DNA of 64,000 nucleotides from Trema orientale (GCA_002914845.1 JXTC01000007.1:1003420-1067419), one strand, 5' to 3'. Shown: positions 13,077 to 26,130, counted from the first letter of the stretch. The notes: generated by a model from the letters alone, not told the origin. Numbers and translations are program-made.

Positions 13077-15025
13077 CTGTGAACTGTTTTACCTCAACTG
13101 GGTTAATACTGAGGAGCTATATGATTTTGGAAAATAACTCAAGTTCTGGAATTGGATATAGAGTGCTCGGTTGTTTTCGGGATCTCTCTCAAATATGTAT
13201 CAAAGTCAACAGCTGCAAAAGTTTTATTTGCATGTAATGTTAATGTATACATAGGATAAGGATCACTGGACATGTAATTTGCAGCAGAATTAAAGGAAAA
13301 ATGGGTAGAAAAGGGTGGTGGAAAAAGTTGATAATGCCAATTATTAGTGTTGGTTGCTTCTGTGACTGTTCTCTACACTAACATAACGGCATAAAAACCA
13401 GCTTTGGCTTCTTCGAAGTTTCAGGTTTCAGCACACATACGTTCTTGCGCACCCTCAAAATTATTATACAACATATAATTTTATTGCATTAGGTGGTAGA
13501 AAGTTATATGTTGTACCGACGTAGAGTAAAAGATAACACTTCACGTAAATTGGATAACTTTGTTCCACGTAAGATAACTTATAATTCTTGGTCACTTGTG
13601 AATGAAGTTACTGTTACAAAATTGATTATCTTTACTTTCGCTTTCAGCTATGCATTGTGTAACAAGAGTGAGCGAGAATTAGGGGGGAGTCGGTAACTAT
13701 GAGTGATTACAATAGCCTTAGGCTTTTAGCTACTCCACATGTTGTCTTTGCATTCTCTCTCTCTTGATTTCCTTAAATTTTATATTTGTGAAGTTACGCT
13801 CCTTTTTTTTTAAAAAATAAAAAATATTTGAATAAGTATTTTGTTAAGTTTTATATCATGAACTACATTGGTTGATAACTATCTTTCTCATCTTTAGCCT
13901 GCTCGCCTTCGGAGACTAAATACATGGCTCCGAACTCTAGCATCCAAAATTGATAATAATAAGAAATTAGTAAATAATTAGACGCAAAACCGACCATTAG
14001 GTGGCTAGACATTTATCTATTCAAGTGGTAGCCAGATAAAATTTAAAGAAATAAATGTTCATAAATGAATTATTAAAGAAACTACCCTGTTAGAGGAAAT
14101 GTAAGAGAGTAAAGTTTTGATGTTGAAAATTAAATAGAAAGTAAAAAAGAGTAATTGAAACAATAAGCGTTTCGGAAATCAGAATAGTGAAATTCTGTTG
14201 AAGACAAACCTATGGAGTATGGTGTAAGCCATATGGGTGTTCTCTGAATAGGAAATTTAGTCACAAAAAATAAAATCCTCTCAACTTGCACGTGTGAAGT
14301 GGTTATTAATCTCGGTTAAGGGAACTTAATCAGGCCGCAAGTACTTCTTATCATTATTGCAAATTACCCTTGGTTGATTTTTGGGCCAATTTATATCATT
14401 TGTTTATATTACATTTTCAATTAAAATTAAAAAAAAACGTATTATTTTTAATTTTACGTACGTTTGACAAAACTTTGTATTTTAACTCTATAATTTCAAA
14501 ATAGATTGGACTGTGATATGAATATTAAAGTAAAATTGGTATAGGACATAATTTAAAAAGAAAAATAAATCACTAAATTGGAAAAAAGTTTCACAAGTTT
14601 AACGTGGGATGACATAATTTTGTGATTATCTTGTAAGTAAAGCTCCGTTTATAAAATTAAATTAATAGATAAGGTTAATTAAATTAATATACAAGATCGG
14701 TAAATTGGCTTTTTGTTATGGTTTGGAGTAAGCATGAGGTAGATTAATTGTGGGAGTGGGTGAGTGATAGCGATAGCCTCGGGAGGAAATGACAAAGTAC
14801 TCCTTGGCTAATCCCAACGATCACATTTCTGACACGTGGAGAAAGGCCTTAGCTTTCTCATGTTGTTATCCTTACATTTTCTTTTCTTTCTTTCTTTTTT
14901 TTATTAAAGGATTTTGAAATTTATCGTAAAGAAGATTCATTAACAAGTATATAGTAAAGTTTATTATCATCGTCAAAATCGGTTGAGGATCTTTCTCTCT
15001 GTCTGAACTGCTTGTGTTCGGAGAC
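13077..15025. other. EIN2 3' UTR and intergenic spacer
   Basis: The first few hundred bases after the EIN2 stop are presumably its 3' UTR, though no single polyadenylation site stands out. The rest is AT-rich spacer without a recognisable gene. A 67-codon frame at 13493-13696 has no family resemblance and is not called. Confidence 0.5.
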
Positions 15026-15031
15026 AAAGAG

Positions 15032-15449
15032 GTAAGTTGTCTTGACTGTTAGCAAACCTCAAAAACAGAAACTCATCTTTTTTGTTCAATCATAGGAAAC
15101 TCTTATAGGAATCAATTAGTTCATGGTATTTGATCCTTTTAAGGGGGAAAAAAAAGAAGATTGTTGATTTTATTTTATTTTATTTATTTTTTGCTTTGTA
15201 TAAGAATAATTGAAAGAAGAATTTCCAAGCTTTTTGCACATCAAAACACTCTAGCACCAATTACCAAACATATTTGTATATAATATATGGTTTTAATTTG
15301 AGCCATATCTTGCTTTGGAAACAATCTTGATCTTGTACTTCGGTGGTGGAAAAAAAAAAAAACAATAATGATAAAAGGGGTTCTTTATATTTTCTCTTTT
15401 AATAAGCTGCATGAGCTTTGAAATTAACAATTTTGGTTTTTGCTAACAG
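15032..15449 (+). other. 5'-leader intron of the small membrane-protein gene
   Basis: Bounded by AAAGAG|GTAAGT and TGCTAACAG, this 418-base T-rich stretch splits the leader of the downstream 61-codon gene. Upstream pyrimidine-rich sequence (14880-15000) could hold the transcription start. The splice sites are good, but no transcript evidence is available. Confidence 0.5.
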
Positions 15450-15496
15450 AATTTGCATTGGTGTAACTGAGAATTAGGAACTGAAAAGGAGGAGAA

Positions 15497-15682
15497 ATGG
15501 GGTACATTGTGGTGGTATCACTGCCGTTGATTCTGTTCATATTGATCGTAGCCCTTGGTTTTTACCTTCTAGGAAGGGCCCGTGGTCGCTCTGATTCGGC
15601 CCATGTTCCACAGTATTATGGGCCCCCTGCTGCTCCATTGCAAGCCCAACCACCACCTCAAGACAAAACATCTCAGCTCTAG
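15497..15682 (+). CDS. Small single-pass membrane protein, proline-rich tail
   Basis: This frame encodes 61 residues. Residues 5-26 are a hydrophobic helix (VVVSLPLILFILIVALGFYLLG), followed by a basic stop-transfer patch (RARGRS) and a tail rich in proline, tyrosine and glutamine (PQYYGPPAAPLQAQPPPQ). That order predicts one membrane span with a cytosolic tail. Short plant proteins with this MGxxVVVSLP start and a GRARGR patch occur as uncharacterised families, as far as I recall. I cannot assign a function. The ATG is preceded by a purine-rich AGGAGGAGAA context and by a plausible leader intron, which support a real gene. Confidence 0.65.
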   Translation: MGYIVVVSLPLILFILIVALGFYLLGRARGRSDSAHVPQYYGPPAAPLQAQPPPQDKTSQL

Positions 15683-18600
15683 AGCCCATTTAAGGGCCCA
15701 TAATAGTCAATAACTCTGTATTCAAAATTTATCCCCCCCCTTTTTTTTTGTTGGACATCAAGTATATGGGATGTTGAGATTTGTCTCTTGAGAGTACATA
15801 AGGATATTTTGATTATGAAATTGCCTGTTAATTAATTAACAAGATAGTCCGTTTAACAATTATTGGCATTGTCTACGACTCTAGGGATTAAAATACTGAA
15901 TATTCATCTACTTGTATTAAGTAGCATATTGTTAATTGATTAATTACAAGTGGTTAATTATTCTTATTAAAGATAAGTTGTAGGCCTACTCCAGGTCTCA
16001 CAAGACTTAGTTCATATTCACATCTGAATTAGTCACATAAGGTATTCACATTTTCTTTCATGTGAAAAATTGGCGCTAACATGTCAAAAATGAAAGCCAC
16101 GTTGAATGATTCGCAATGTAGGAACTATATGCTTTGTAAATCTCTACCAAGTTATCCATATATATATACATATATATAGATTCAAAGGGCGTTTAGTACA
16201 AAATAGTTCTGTTTGTTTTTATCAGTTTTAGTGTGAAATACCGAAAATGCCCGCTACAATCCAAAATTGTAGTTGTTTACAACAATGTCTCGTGGTGCCA
16301 ATAATGTACGAACAGTCCAACTGAATCAAGGCAAGTGAGGAACGAACGAACTGAGACCAATTAAATTTTGTATATTTACTTCGGGCATGTTATTATTAAA
16401 GTGCGACAAAAAAAAATAATATGGGTGCTGGTCAATTAATGCAGCAAGACTTGCGCGTTCTTTTCTGGTCTCCCGAAAATGAAGTTTAATTAGGAGAGTG
16501 TTAGACAAGGTCACATGTCCCACATGTCTAATTACAATATCTACCACTTGGTAGTTGTGTTGTATTTCCTTGTTACAATAATCAATATAGTACTTAAACC
16601 ATGTGATAAGACAACATTATATATCTCTCTCATCACGGTAAATATTGGTGCTGGACCCTCCTGAAAAAATGCCTAGGAACATTATTGGAGTTTACCATGA
16701 TGTACTATTAACGAAATGTGTACCTCACCAATGATACAAAGTACATGATACGCTTTATTTCATAAATTAATAGCAATACAATCGTAAAAGTAAGTAATAT
16801 AAAGATGAGATTGCAAATATCGCATAAAAATAAATGACAAAATGAACTATTAATTCATTCTGAAAATGCAAGTAATATAAAAACATTTATTTTGCTCAAC
16901 ACTACCACTAACTAATAGATCCAACTATATGATCTACGTGTAGTAGTTGTAGGACCTGCCTCTAATAGAGTTTGGTGGTGCCGCCCTTAAGATTTTTTCA
17001 TGCACAAAACATAGATGACGTACATAAATTCATCAGAAATATCTCTTCCACTAATTCAAATCACACCCCATCATGTATATTTAATTTTTATTTTAATTTT
17101 GTTTTTCGATTGAGACAAATTTTTTTTTTTTTTGGAAAGAACACTTGAGACAATATTGAATCTTTCACAATATTTAAAAATATAAAATTTTTCAAAATTT
17201 GGAATCCGAAAACTTTAGATCTAGAAAAATACTATCAAACTTCATGCAAAAACAATAACAAAATCAAAACATATCTATAATTGGATGAGACGAAATATTC
17301 ATGTATGATCTAAATTTATAGTAATCTTTATCTTCATATATATGGAAAGATTATTAAAAAAAATAGATAAAGGAAGAAAATTATCATTAGAGAGATCTAG
17401 AACGAAAAGATCTATCTATTCGACAGATTATAAATCTAGAAAAGACGAGAGTTAAAAAAACAGAAAAAGAAAAGTCTCTGAAGACTAAGCATGTCTTTTA
17501 GCATTACTATAAAAAATAATGCTAATTATATAATCACAGATAGTGAACAACTATATTACAAAAATTACATTACTCACTAGTATACATTTTTTTTCCAATA
17601 ACATTCATAGTTTTCAGTAAGATAAATGGGCTTAAAATTTTTAATAATATCTCTAATATAAGAATTAAATATATGAATTTTATGATCAGATAGAGAATAC
17701 TGACATTACACGTGGCACTACCATTGACCTTTCATTAACAAAGAGGACTTAAATGTGGAAAAAAATACGACGCATGCATGGTTGCCTCGTGTGTTTTTGG
17801 TAGGTGAAATGTATGGCGTGGATCCCAAATTTATCTACTTGGTGGAGGATTGCCCACATGATTAGTATTGCTTACTACCAATCCCATTTATTTTGAGACC
17901 TCAATTTCATTTTAATTCTGTTTTATTTAGATAACAATAACTTCAACTATAAAAGTATAACATATTTCCATCGCTATTTGAAAAGTAAGTCATTCTCGTT
18001 TGTCCGCAAACTATCAATAAAGATCGAAGCTGACAAGTTGTTGTTGAAGCTGCGATGCATATTGTTGTGGAAGAAAATTGAACAATAGTATTAGTGCTTT
18101 TATATATAGTGTATGCATTTAAATTTAATTGTAGATAATGTCTTAAATTGTGTTTGTACTACAATTGAGCATAGATATTCCCCTCCCCCCCGCCGCCACC
18201 CAACAAAAAAGCCCTATAATAAGTTTTTCTAGTTATATAGGAGCTAATAAACACATCATTGTTTCTTTTGACCAAAAAAAAAAGAAAGGAAAAAGAGTTT
18301 AATTTCCATTAACTACGCTATAACCAATTATGCATCAATTATCACATAACTAATTACGGTCACGATCGATTAAACAATCAAAATGATAGAATGACTGTAT
18401 ACTCGGATAAAGTTAATATTAATTAGAGCATGCTGGCTTCTGATGTATGTGCACATGCTAAATCTTAACCTAGCTACTAATTATTATTTGTAACTCGTAA
18501 GAAAAGCTGGATCCTTTTCTCTCCTCTCTCTCTCTCTAGATCTCTCCCTTTTTAATAATAATAAAAAGACCGGCCAGTACGTTAATTAGTGATATCAAAG

Positions 18601-20892
18601 TTTTGCCAATGCACGGCATTTTTTTCTTCATATCTACCCCAATGGAAAAACGAGTGGAGGTTGGTGGCAGGAGGCAAGCTTGAGTTAGCTCACCAACCAC
18701 CAAGGATCTCTTTTGATCTTATACTATCATTTCCCTATTTTATTTAAATTAAATACTATTAGTATACACATAATATGTGTTAAATAATTTAGTCGTATAT
18801 TAACATCTCTTCTTTTTTTTTTTTTCCCATTTAATGCGCCTCATACTATAGAAGATAAAAATAAAAAGGGAACATAAATACTAGCAAAAGATTAATTAAG
18901 CAAACCTATAGAAAGGTAAACCTAATAGTCCCTATATATTAACCCGGGGAAAAACAGAGTCCGGGACAAACTCCACCACATCTACAATCATTCTTAATTT
19001 GAGTGTTTTGTTTTTCTTCTTTTTCTGAACAAAAAGAAATTAGTTTCAATATTCCACAAATTCCATATGCAAATCATATTACAAATAAAAAAAAAAATCA
19101 AACTATTATAGTTGCTACCGATATTGAGTATCGACTATCAATAATAGAATGTGCATAGGAATGGTTACTCCTTACTCGCATCAAACTTAATTTTAGGATT
19201 GGTTACTCGCATCATGATGACGACCGAATTCCTTACTTTAGCAAAAATAAATCAAATAATATAAAGGATTTTTGTTTTAAAAAAAAAAAAAACAAAGCAC
19301 TATTATGATAACGTTACTGTGGCAACAACCCCCCTTCCCACTAAAAAGTAGTGCGCAAAAATTCATGGCTGGAGTGTTGGGAAAAGTTTTCCACAAACAT
19401 TTATATTAAGAAAAATTTTCTCCTTACTGTGACCTTATAAATTACATAATCATTTGACTGCAATTTCATATCAGGTATAAGTTGCCACGTAACACAAATA
19501 AAATGGCCATGATATTGTCATGGATATATATGGAGTGAACTCTTTTGTGTAATACTAATCTTAATCTTTTGCATAAACTTGTACTCAAATACAAATATTG
19601 GCCCACGTACTTAGAAAAAAAAAAGGGAAAAAGAAATATGAGAAAAGATAGAGTTTTTTTTATTCTTTTGTCGGTCTAAAATTCTTTGTTATGATTTTAT
19701 AACGTAATAAAGTATTAGAAAAATCATATATTTTAACAAAAAGAGCAAATGTTCATTAGTTTAAGTTTTTTTTTCTTTTTTAATAAAGAAAAAAGAGAAT
19801 AAGGGATGGTTTTTGAAACTTATATATCGTTCAACGTATAGAATATGGATCAAGAATTTGGTTATTTGTTGATATAATTACAAGCATTATGTGTACAATC
19901 TGAAGAGCTATTTGCGGTTTCGATTATTAAATTACGATTAACGTTTAACGATCCCATGAAAGTTAATAATTAGTAGAATAGCCAAAGCATGCACTTGCAA
20001 ATAAGGCATGCATGAGCTGCAAATTAATAAAGAACAAAATCGTAACTATAGGAATAATGTATAAAATTTTAATTTGATGATCATTGATACATATATACTT
20101 AAAATATTGGTAATAATTTTTAGAGAACAGTACAAATAGCTTGATATCAGCATAATTATAAATAATTTCTCAAAAAGGGGGGAAAAACAGCATACATAAT
20201 TACAATACGAGAAATTTAGGTGGATGACCAAAATTTTAAATTTGATTAAGTAGATGTCCATTTTTAAAATTTTATAGCTAAATGTCCAGGTAAATATATT
20301 TTTACACTTGGTAGATACACATATCTACCAATTTTAGTTACTGTTCTGAAATGCACTGGGTATATAATTTTTTATACTTGGTATATAAAATTTTACACTT
20401 GATATATATGCATATATACCGGACATTCTGCTATAATTTTTGACAAAGGGACATTTACTGAAATTAGGCCCAAAATTTGATCATATTTCTATAAGCCCCT
20501 TAAATTACGAGGAGGAGCCAAAAACTTATCTATATATGTAGCTTAAGCAGGCCGGCGAAAGCAATCAGTAGTGCAAGGAATATATGTAGTATCGCCAATG
20601 AAAATCAATTGTGAAAATATATATAGTTTGTGTGAAGTTCTTATGAGGAATAAATAATATTTGTAAATGTATAATCGTAGCTCATGATCAGAATATCATT
20701 TTTTTTTTTGAAAATAGGAACATCATATTTTTGAACTTTCTATCTAGAGCGAGAATATATATATATAAAAATATATATATGGAATCTAAGCTAGTATAGT
20801 AGGAATTTTCTTTTTAATTACCTATTGACAGAGAATTCAATTTTGATCGTTAGATTTTATAACGATTAAAAAGATATATATACTCTCATAAT
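15683..20892. other. Gene-poor AT-rich spacer
   Basis: No convincing gene is visible on either strand. The 71-codon minus frame at 20046-20261 and the 73-codon minus frame at 16326-16547 have biased composition and no domain. A patch at about 20215-20470 has repeated 'acacttggtatat' motifs and may be a decayed, unclassified repeat. A CT microsatellite lies near 18520-18545. Confidence 0.55.
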
Positions 20893-20964
20893 CAGGGACG
20901 AAGCCAGGATTTGTTATCACTGAGGGCTTATATTATAGCTGACGTGATTTCATGCCTTGAAAAC

Positions 20965-23165
20965 TGTCTCGACCCAAAATTCGGGCCAGTGGCAGAAGGG
21001 GAATTTCACTAAGATGAGAAATTCCTTAATTTATTTTAAAAAGGTCTTAAACGTTTCAATTTTATAAATAATCTATTTAAATAAAATATTTAGAATTTCA
21101 TCTGCGAACCTCTCCCACAGTTCGTATGCACCATTAAACATAAATCGAATGGTAATTAAAAAATATAATTCAGATTAAAGTCCAAATATCATCATCATCC
21201 ACAACAAATATCAAATACAAGAATGACATACATAAGTTCATAGACTTAATAGAAAGTCGTAATATTGGTTCAATGCTAATACAAAATCCAAACAATCCAA
21301 ATACCACAACAAGCTTCTAGTATTACCAAGATAACGAACTACAGTTAGAGATAGCTTCTTAATCCTCTTGATCACCAAGGTCACACTGAACACCACCTGA
21401 GGAAGGAAGGTAGGCGGTGAGTATACAATGCCCAGTAGTAAGCAATTACCTCGAAGAAAAATATTTTAGTAATGGTATATTCTTGCATGGTTAGTTTAAA
21501 TCTAAAATATACATATATAATAGTCCAAAACTGGAAATCCAAATATATATATATATATGTATAAATAAAATAGTACAAGCAAAACCATCTAATTCATATG
21601 TATATGTATAAATAAAACAGTACAAGTAAAACCATCTGATTCATATGCACATGACACAAATCAACCCATACTCATGAGCTCTCATCCTCTCATCTGTGGA
21701 AACCCAGGATGATGGTACTAAGTGTGCCTAACAGTCTGCCTGATACCTAAGCTAATACCCAGAGGGGACACCCATGTGTCGCCTACCAAACCTTGAGGGG
21801 CAACCTAATTGCCTATGACAACCTAATTGCCTGCGCTTGCCAAATGAGATGGTAATCAAAAGAAACAAACCCCGTGCCAGTTTATGGACTCTGCACCGAT
21901 GGTGGGGTATACAGCGCCACATTATAAACATACGATGCTAACACAGTGCTCATGTATAATCCTATGACACGTACAATATAGAACTGAAGTGTGAAAACTA
22001 TCGTGCTCCAGTTTTTTAATAAAATAAATATACTAGATTTTATAGAAAAAGGGGCAGTATAACGATCCTATTTTTGATATGCCCAAAAATAACCTGCACT
22101 CAGAGAATTCCCAGATCAATATAATATATATCATACAATCAAATTCCATCACATATATTCAAATAGTTCTGAAATCACGTTTGTTATCATATATTGCAGA
22201 AAATAAGTTTAATTTAAAAACGATATGAAACGGATGTAACCGAATTCCTACCTCACTATAATAGCGATACCACACTATTGGATCCTTAAGGTGTCGTTGG
22301 ACGATTACTCGGAGGGTCAAAAGCCAATTCTAAGCCCTCAATCATTCTCTTATGAAAAACTAACTTCTCAATGGAGCTTTAAATCCACAAACGGACCTCT
22401 TTATTGAACTTCTAACACCCAAGATAGCTAGGTTAGACATATAATTCGTCCAATTTGGGTCAGGACCGAAATCGGACTGGTGGCATGTAAAACAAGATAA
22501 ATCTTAGCCGTCTGATTTCGTTTTTTGTGTCAGTCACCAAACAAAGTCAATATATATTAATCTTCTCCATTTCTGAGTACACTCCAAAAATGACATAAAA
22601 AACGCAATCCAACGGTCAAATCAAAAAGTCAATCTCAAGCTCAAATAACTCAAAAATGACAACTTTCATACCGGACAAAATGGAGTCACGATATAGATAA
22701 ATGAAGATTCCTCTCGACGATACAAATCCAAAGAGCCCAAGAATGAGACCTGAAACGGCCCAAAATTTAAACTCCTTTGTAGCCTTTTTCTTTTTAGGTC
22801 GACAGCATGGAGAGGCCTCGCCGACATTCGGGGCAGCTGGACAGCATCTCGGCGAGCTTCGGCTCCCTTGGGTGGTGTTTGGCCGTGAGCGAGAGAGCAG
22901 AGAGAGAGAGAGAGAGAGATCGAGTGAGGAAGAGAGAGAAAGGGGAGAGAAAAGAGGAGACCACGCGACTAGTTTTATGGGACTGTACAATTTTTCAAAA
23001 ATTGCACAATGGTTCCCCACTTTTCAAAATTCTTTCAATTTCGTCTTCAAAAATTACAATTTAGTCCCTATTTCCAAAGAAATTTTGCAATTAAATCCCT
23101 CTATTATTAAATCCAAAAATTGGCAAAATTCCTAATTTACTTTCTTCAAAATCCGGATTTTTACA
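20965..23165. mobile_element. Probable solo LTR nested in the hAT remnant
   Basis: This block begins TGTCTCGACCC and ends TTTTTACA, the TG...CA ends expected of an LTR. It is flanked by 'aaaac' and 'aaaat', a 4-of-5 match for a 5-base duplication. It interrupts the hAT remnant. No reverse transcriptase, integrase or gag is seen. The long frames near 22616-23135 are GA/CT low-complexity read-through. A non-autonomous element of another kind is possible. Confidence 0.45.
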
Positions 23166-23336
23166 AAAATGCTGTATAATAACTTCGTTATCAATACTAT
23201 TAAAGATGTCATTCTCCACCCATACAAGTAAATTGTTGTTCATCCATTTATCATTCATTTTATTACGTAGCCAATTCTTGATGAAACTCATCGAAGAAAA
23301 TACTCTTTCCAGAGTAACAATAGCAACTGATAAAAT
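23166..23336 (-). pseudogene. hAT transposase C-terminal fragment
   Basis: Read on the minus strand, one open frame carries LERVFSSMSFIKNWLRNKM followed by NNLLVWVENDIFNSIDNE. This matches the C-terminal dimerisation region of plant hAT (zinc-finger MYM-like) transposases, where the usual pattern is VER.FS.M..IKN.LRN.M then ..ERDIF.SI. Upstream (23337-23640) is full of stops, and downstream the frame runs into the inserted element. It is a fragment and cannot encode an active transposase. Confidence 0.7.
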
Positions 23337-23790
23337 TTATGCTAGTGTCATGAACCGATAAACTAATGGATATATTTGTTTTTATTGTATCAACCATTTT
23401 CTTTGCAAGATCACAATTTTCTTGCTTTCTTTTTTTTTTTTTAATCCAAATCGCAATTTTTATTAGATGATAGCTAAATCTGAGTCTTGAGTTATGTGCT
23501 ATTTTTCTCTCTTTACATTATTAGTTTTTTTAAGTTTTAACCATCAGCACAATATTTTGGCTCATCACACTTTATTAGTAAGGGCTTATTGCTTATATAT
23601 ACTTTTTTTTTTTTTACTTTTTTTTGGTTGCATATAATTTTTTTTTTCAAACTTCCGGTGGGGGCTTCAACCCCCACTTGGCTTCGTGCCTGCTCTCATT
23701 TAAGTTTAGATTGAAATCTAAAAATCAAAATTGATTCCTCTATAAATAGAGAGGATTAAAAAATCTCGATTATACTTGTTTCTTATATAA

Positions 23791-24045
23791 GGAGGAGGTT
23801 TCAATGGTTACGTCTCCATGGGTAACCATCATTAAAATGCGTGTAATAATAAATTTATTATTTAAATTAAGAAACTACTAAGTTGATTTTCTAAAAAAGT
23901 TTTATAATATCAATGCCAATTAATTACAATAAATTTTGCTGCCCAATTACCAATGTAATTAAAACCACTAGATTTTTATCCAACGGCTAAAAAAACAGTA
24001 ACCATCGATGGGTAAATATAGTGGTAACCATTGAAACCTCACCCC
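23791..24045. mobile_element. MITE with inverted ends (family B)
   Basis: The element is 255 bases long. It starts GGAGGAGGTTTCAATGGTTAC and its other end reads, on the opposite strand, GGGGTGAGGTTTCAATGGTTAC. The interior is AT-rich and noncoding. The target duplication is unclear because both flanks are TA-rich. Only one copy is seen here. Confidence 0.65.
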
Positions 24046-25178
24046 ATAAATATATATAACTATGTAACTATAAGATTATATGTTAATCGAGATATAGGAC
24101 AGAGTGTATATTACAACTACATATACATTAAAGAAGAGTACTGTTTCTAAAGCCCAATTATACATGTAGAGTCTGATATTAATCAAGGATTTTTTTAGCG
24201 GCTAAACTGATCTTCTGGCACTTGAAATTTCAGTCATAATTAATAATCATGTTCTCTTGATTAATTGGGACCTGAGGAGTGAGGACTACTAGTGACGCGA
24301 TAATTGTACATATAAATAGCTATTTAACAATGTGAGATCTAATTATAATTAGCTAAATTCACATGTTGTAACATGTGACAACTTTTTTATTTTAAGGCAA
24401 ATGTTGGGTATCAAAAGCACTCAATATTACTAATGCGTCATGATATTGGACACTATTATCTGATTTTTTACCGTCTTACGTTATAATCGTATATGTTGAA
24501 ATAGTGGGGAAAAAAAAACAATCTAGGGATAATGTTGTCCAATCCACATAGATTCTGAGAATTATATACCCCGAACGTACACACTACATAATTACACTTC
24601 TCAAAGAAAAATGAAAATAGGATATAAATAAAGTTTTTGGTTTTGGGTTTGATGACCTATCGATCGTCCTATCTTGCCTTTAGTTAGATAAATCCAAGGT
24701 GGTCCTTCACTCAACGTCAAAATTCAGCGGCTCCTTTCCAATCCCTCCCCCTAGTACATTTTCTCTTTTACCACTACAGTTTTGATTGTGATGTAAAAGT
24801 CAAAGATTTCGATTAACATTCAATACTATAAATATCATTACACGTATACATATACGTTTCCTTTTTGGTTTGGAGGATCAACAAATCCTAATATTTTTAT
24901 GTTTACTCCATATAAATTATGATAAAAGAATATGGTACAATTATGATAGTTAATGTGGCTATTATTAATTAGATTTTCATCTATATTTTCCTTGAAGTTA
25001 AAGGCTCTAATTCTTAATTTTTCTTTTAAGAAAAAAAACGTATATAGAAGTAAACTATCTTGAATCGCTCTCAAATTGTGACCACTAGGTCCTAATAGCT
25101 TATTCGCTTTAGTATTTCGTGTATAAAGTCTTCAAATAGTTTCATAATGCGAACACTATATATTCAAGATTTCGTTTT
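24046..25178. other. AT-rich spacer
   Basis: No gene or clear repeat is recognised. The 78-codon minus frame at 24838-25074 has no family resemblance. Confidence 0.5.
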
Positions 25179-25362
25179 GAGTAATGCTATGGAGCACCAG
25201 TGGTGCTCAGCACCACAGTGATGTGTCAGTCTGTCACTGGCTAATCATAATTATAATTTAAGTGGGACCTATGTGGGACCCAGTTTATTAATTAAATCAT
25301 CCCGTGACAGACTGACACATCACTGTGGTGCTGGGCACCACTGGTGCCCCATAGCATTGCTC
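25179..25362. mobile_element. Mutator-like MITE with long inverted ends
   Basis: The element is 184 bases with terminal inverted repeats of about 59 bases (left end gagtaatgctatggagcacc; right end matches it on the other strand with a few changes). They enclose a short AT-rich loop. It is flanked by 'tttcgtttt' (25170-25178) and 'tttggtttt' (25363-25371), an 8-of-9 match to a 9-base target duplication, which is the Mutator hallmark. It is noncoding and would fold into a long hairpin if transcribed. Confidence 0.8.
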
Positions 25363-25479
25363 TTTGGTTTTAGTATAATTACTTTCGTCTTAGTACTTTA
25401 GAAAAATAAACTTGGGATGAATTCTTCAAAATCAACTGGTAACACGCTGATAATATTTTATTTATTACAGTTATATATA

Positions 25480-25720
25480 TATTCAATAGGTATTTTTTTC
25501 TTTTACCTATACTTAGGTATCAATTTAGCTAATGAAATTTTTTTTTGCACATTTTTTTATATTAAAAAATAAGAGAAAGAAATAACATTAATGATGTACG
25601 TTTTTTCATACACATTATTATAGTCGTTAGATCACCATTAGATGATGATTCAACGACTAAAAAAAAATATATATACACGTAGATAAAAAGAAAAAGTACC
25701 TACTGGATTGGCAACCATAT
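25480..25720. mobile_element. MITE upstream of PAL1 (family A, copy 2)
   Basis: Colinear with the MITE in EIN2 intron 6. It shares an internal 'gttagatcaccattagatga' segment and the right end 'tacctactggattggcaacc'. The left end has decayed. It lies about 250 bases before the first AC element of the PAL1 promoter and 570 bases before the PAL1 start codon. Confidence 0.75.
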
Positions 25721-25969
25721 ATATATGATTAGCCTTTCAAAAAGAAAAATGCATAGTATTTATAATGCATTTATTCTTTCTTTATTTGCCCTTTCAATTC
25801 CCACCAACCACATCCCGCTGCCCTCTCTCCTTCGTCTCCATGCACCTCAAGCCACCAAGTAAAACTCTTTTTTTTTTTTTTAAACCTCTTCAAGTCCACT
25901 CAAAAAGACACGTAGCAAAAATCCCAATCGTTGATCAAACCAAGATCAAACGGCCACGATCCATTTTCA

Positions 25970-26130
25970 ACCAACCCCCTCTCTCTTGGCTTTGTGGGCT
26001 AGCTAAAGCTAACTCCCCCCACTCTCATGCTTACCTACCTACCAAGTCTTCTTTTTTCTCTTCCGCCATCGAGTTTGAAAAGCCCACTTCTCTCTCTCTC
26101 TCTCTCTTCGTAACCCATCTTCTATTTAAG
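25970..26130 (+). promoter_or_regulatory. PAL1 promoter: AC elements and TATA box
   Basis: ACCAACC at 25970-25976 and a double ACCTACCTACC at 26033-26043 are classic AC (L-box/H-box-like) sites bound by R2R3-MYB regulators of phenylpropanoid genes. A CT tract (26089-26108) and TATTTAAG (26123-26130) follow. The start codon is 162 bases past the TATA box. The same order of elements appears before PAL3 and PAL4. Confidence 0.7.

Larger units (their letters stand above)
20893..23692 (-). mobile_element. hAT transposon remnant, interrupted
   Basis: The ends form an imperfect terminal inverted pair: CAGGGACGAAGCCAGGAT at 20893 and, read from the other strand, CAGGCACGAAGCCAAGTGG ending at 23692. 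Nearby octamers 'ctctcata' (20883-20890) and 'ctctcatt' (23693-23700) could be an imperfect 8-base target duplication, offset by two bases on the left. The interior keeps only the end of a hAT transposase on the minus strand. Most of the middle is a separate insertion (20965-23165). The original element has lost most of its coding region. Confidence 0.6.

Noticed and set aside
13493-13696. 67-codon frame after EIN2
   Set aside because: No family resemblance, and it lies in AT-rich spacer without supporting signals.
22616-23135. Overlapping open frames on both strands
   Set aside because: They run through GA/CT low-complexity sequence inside the LTR-like insertion and show no domain.
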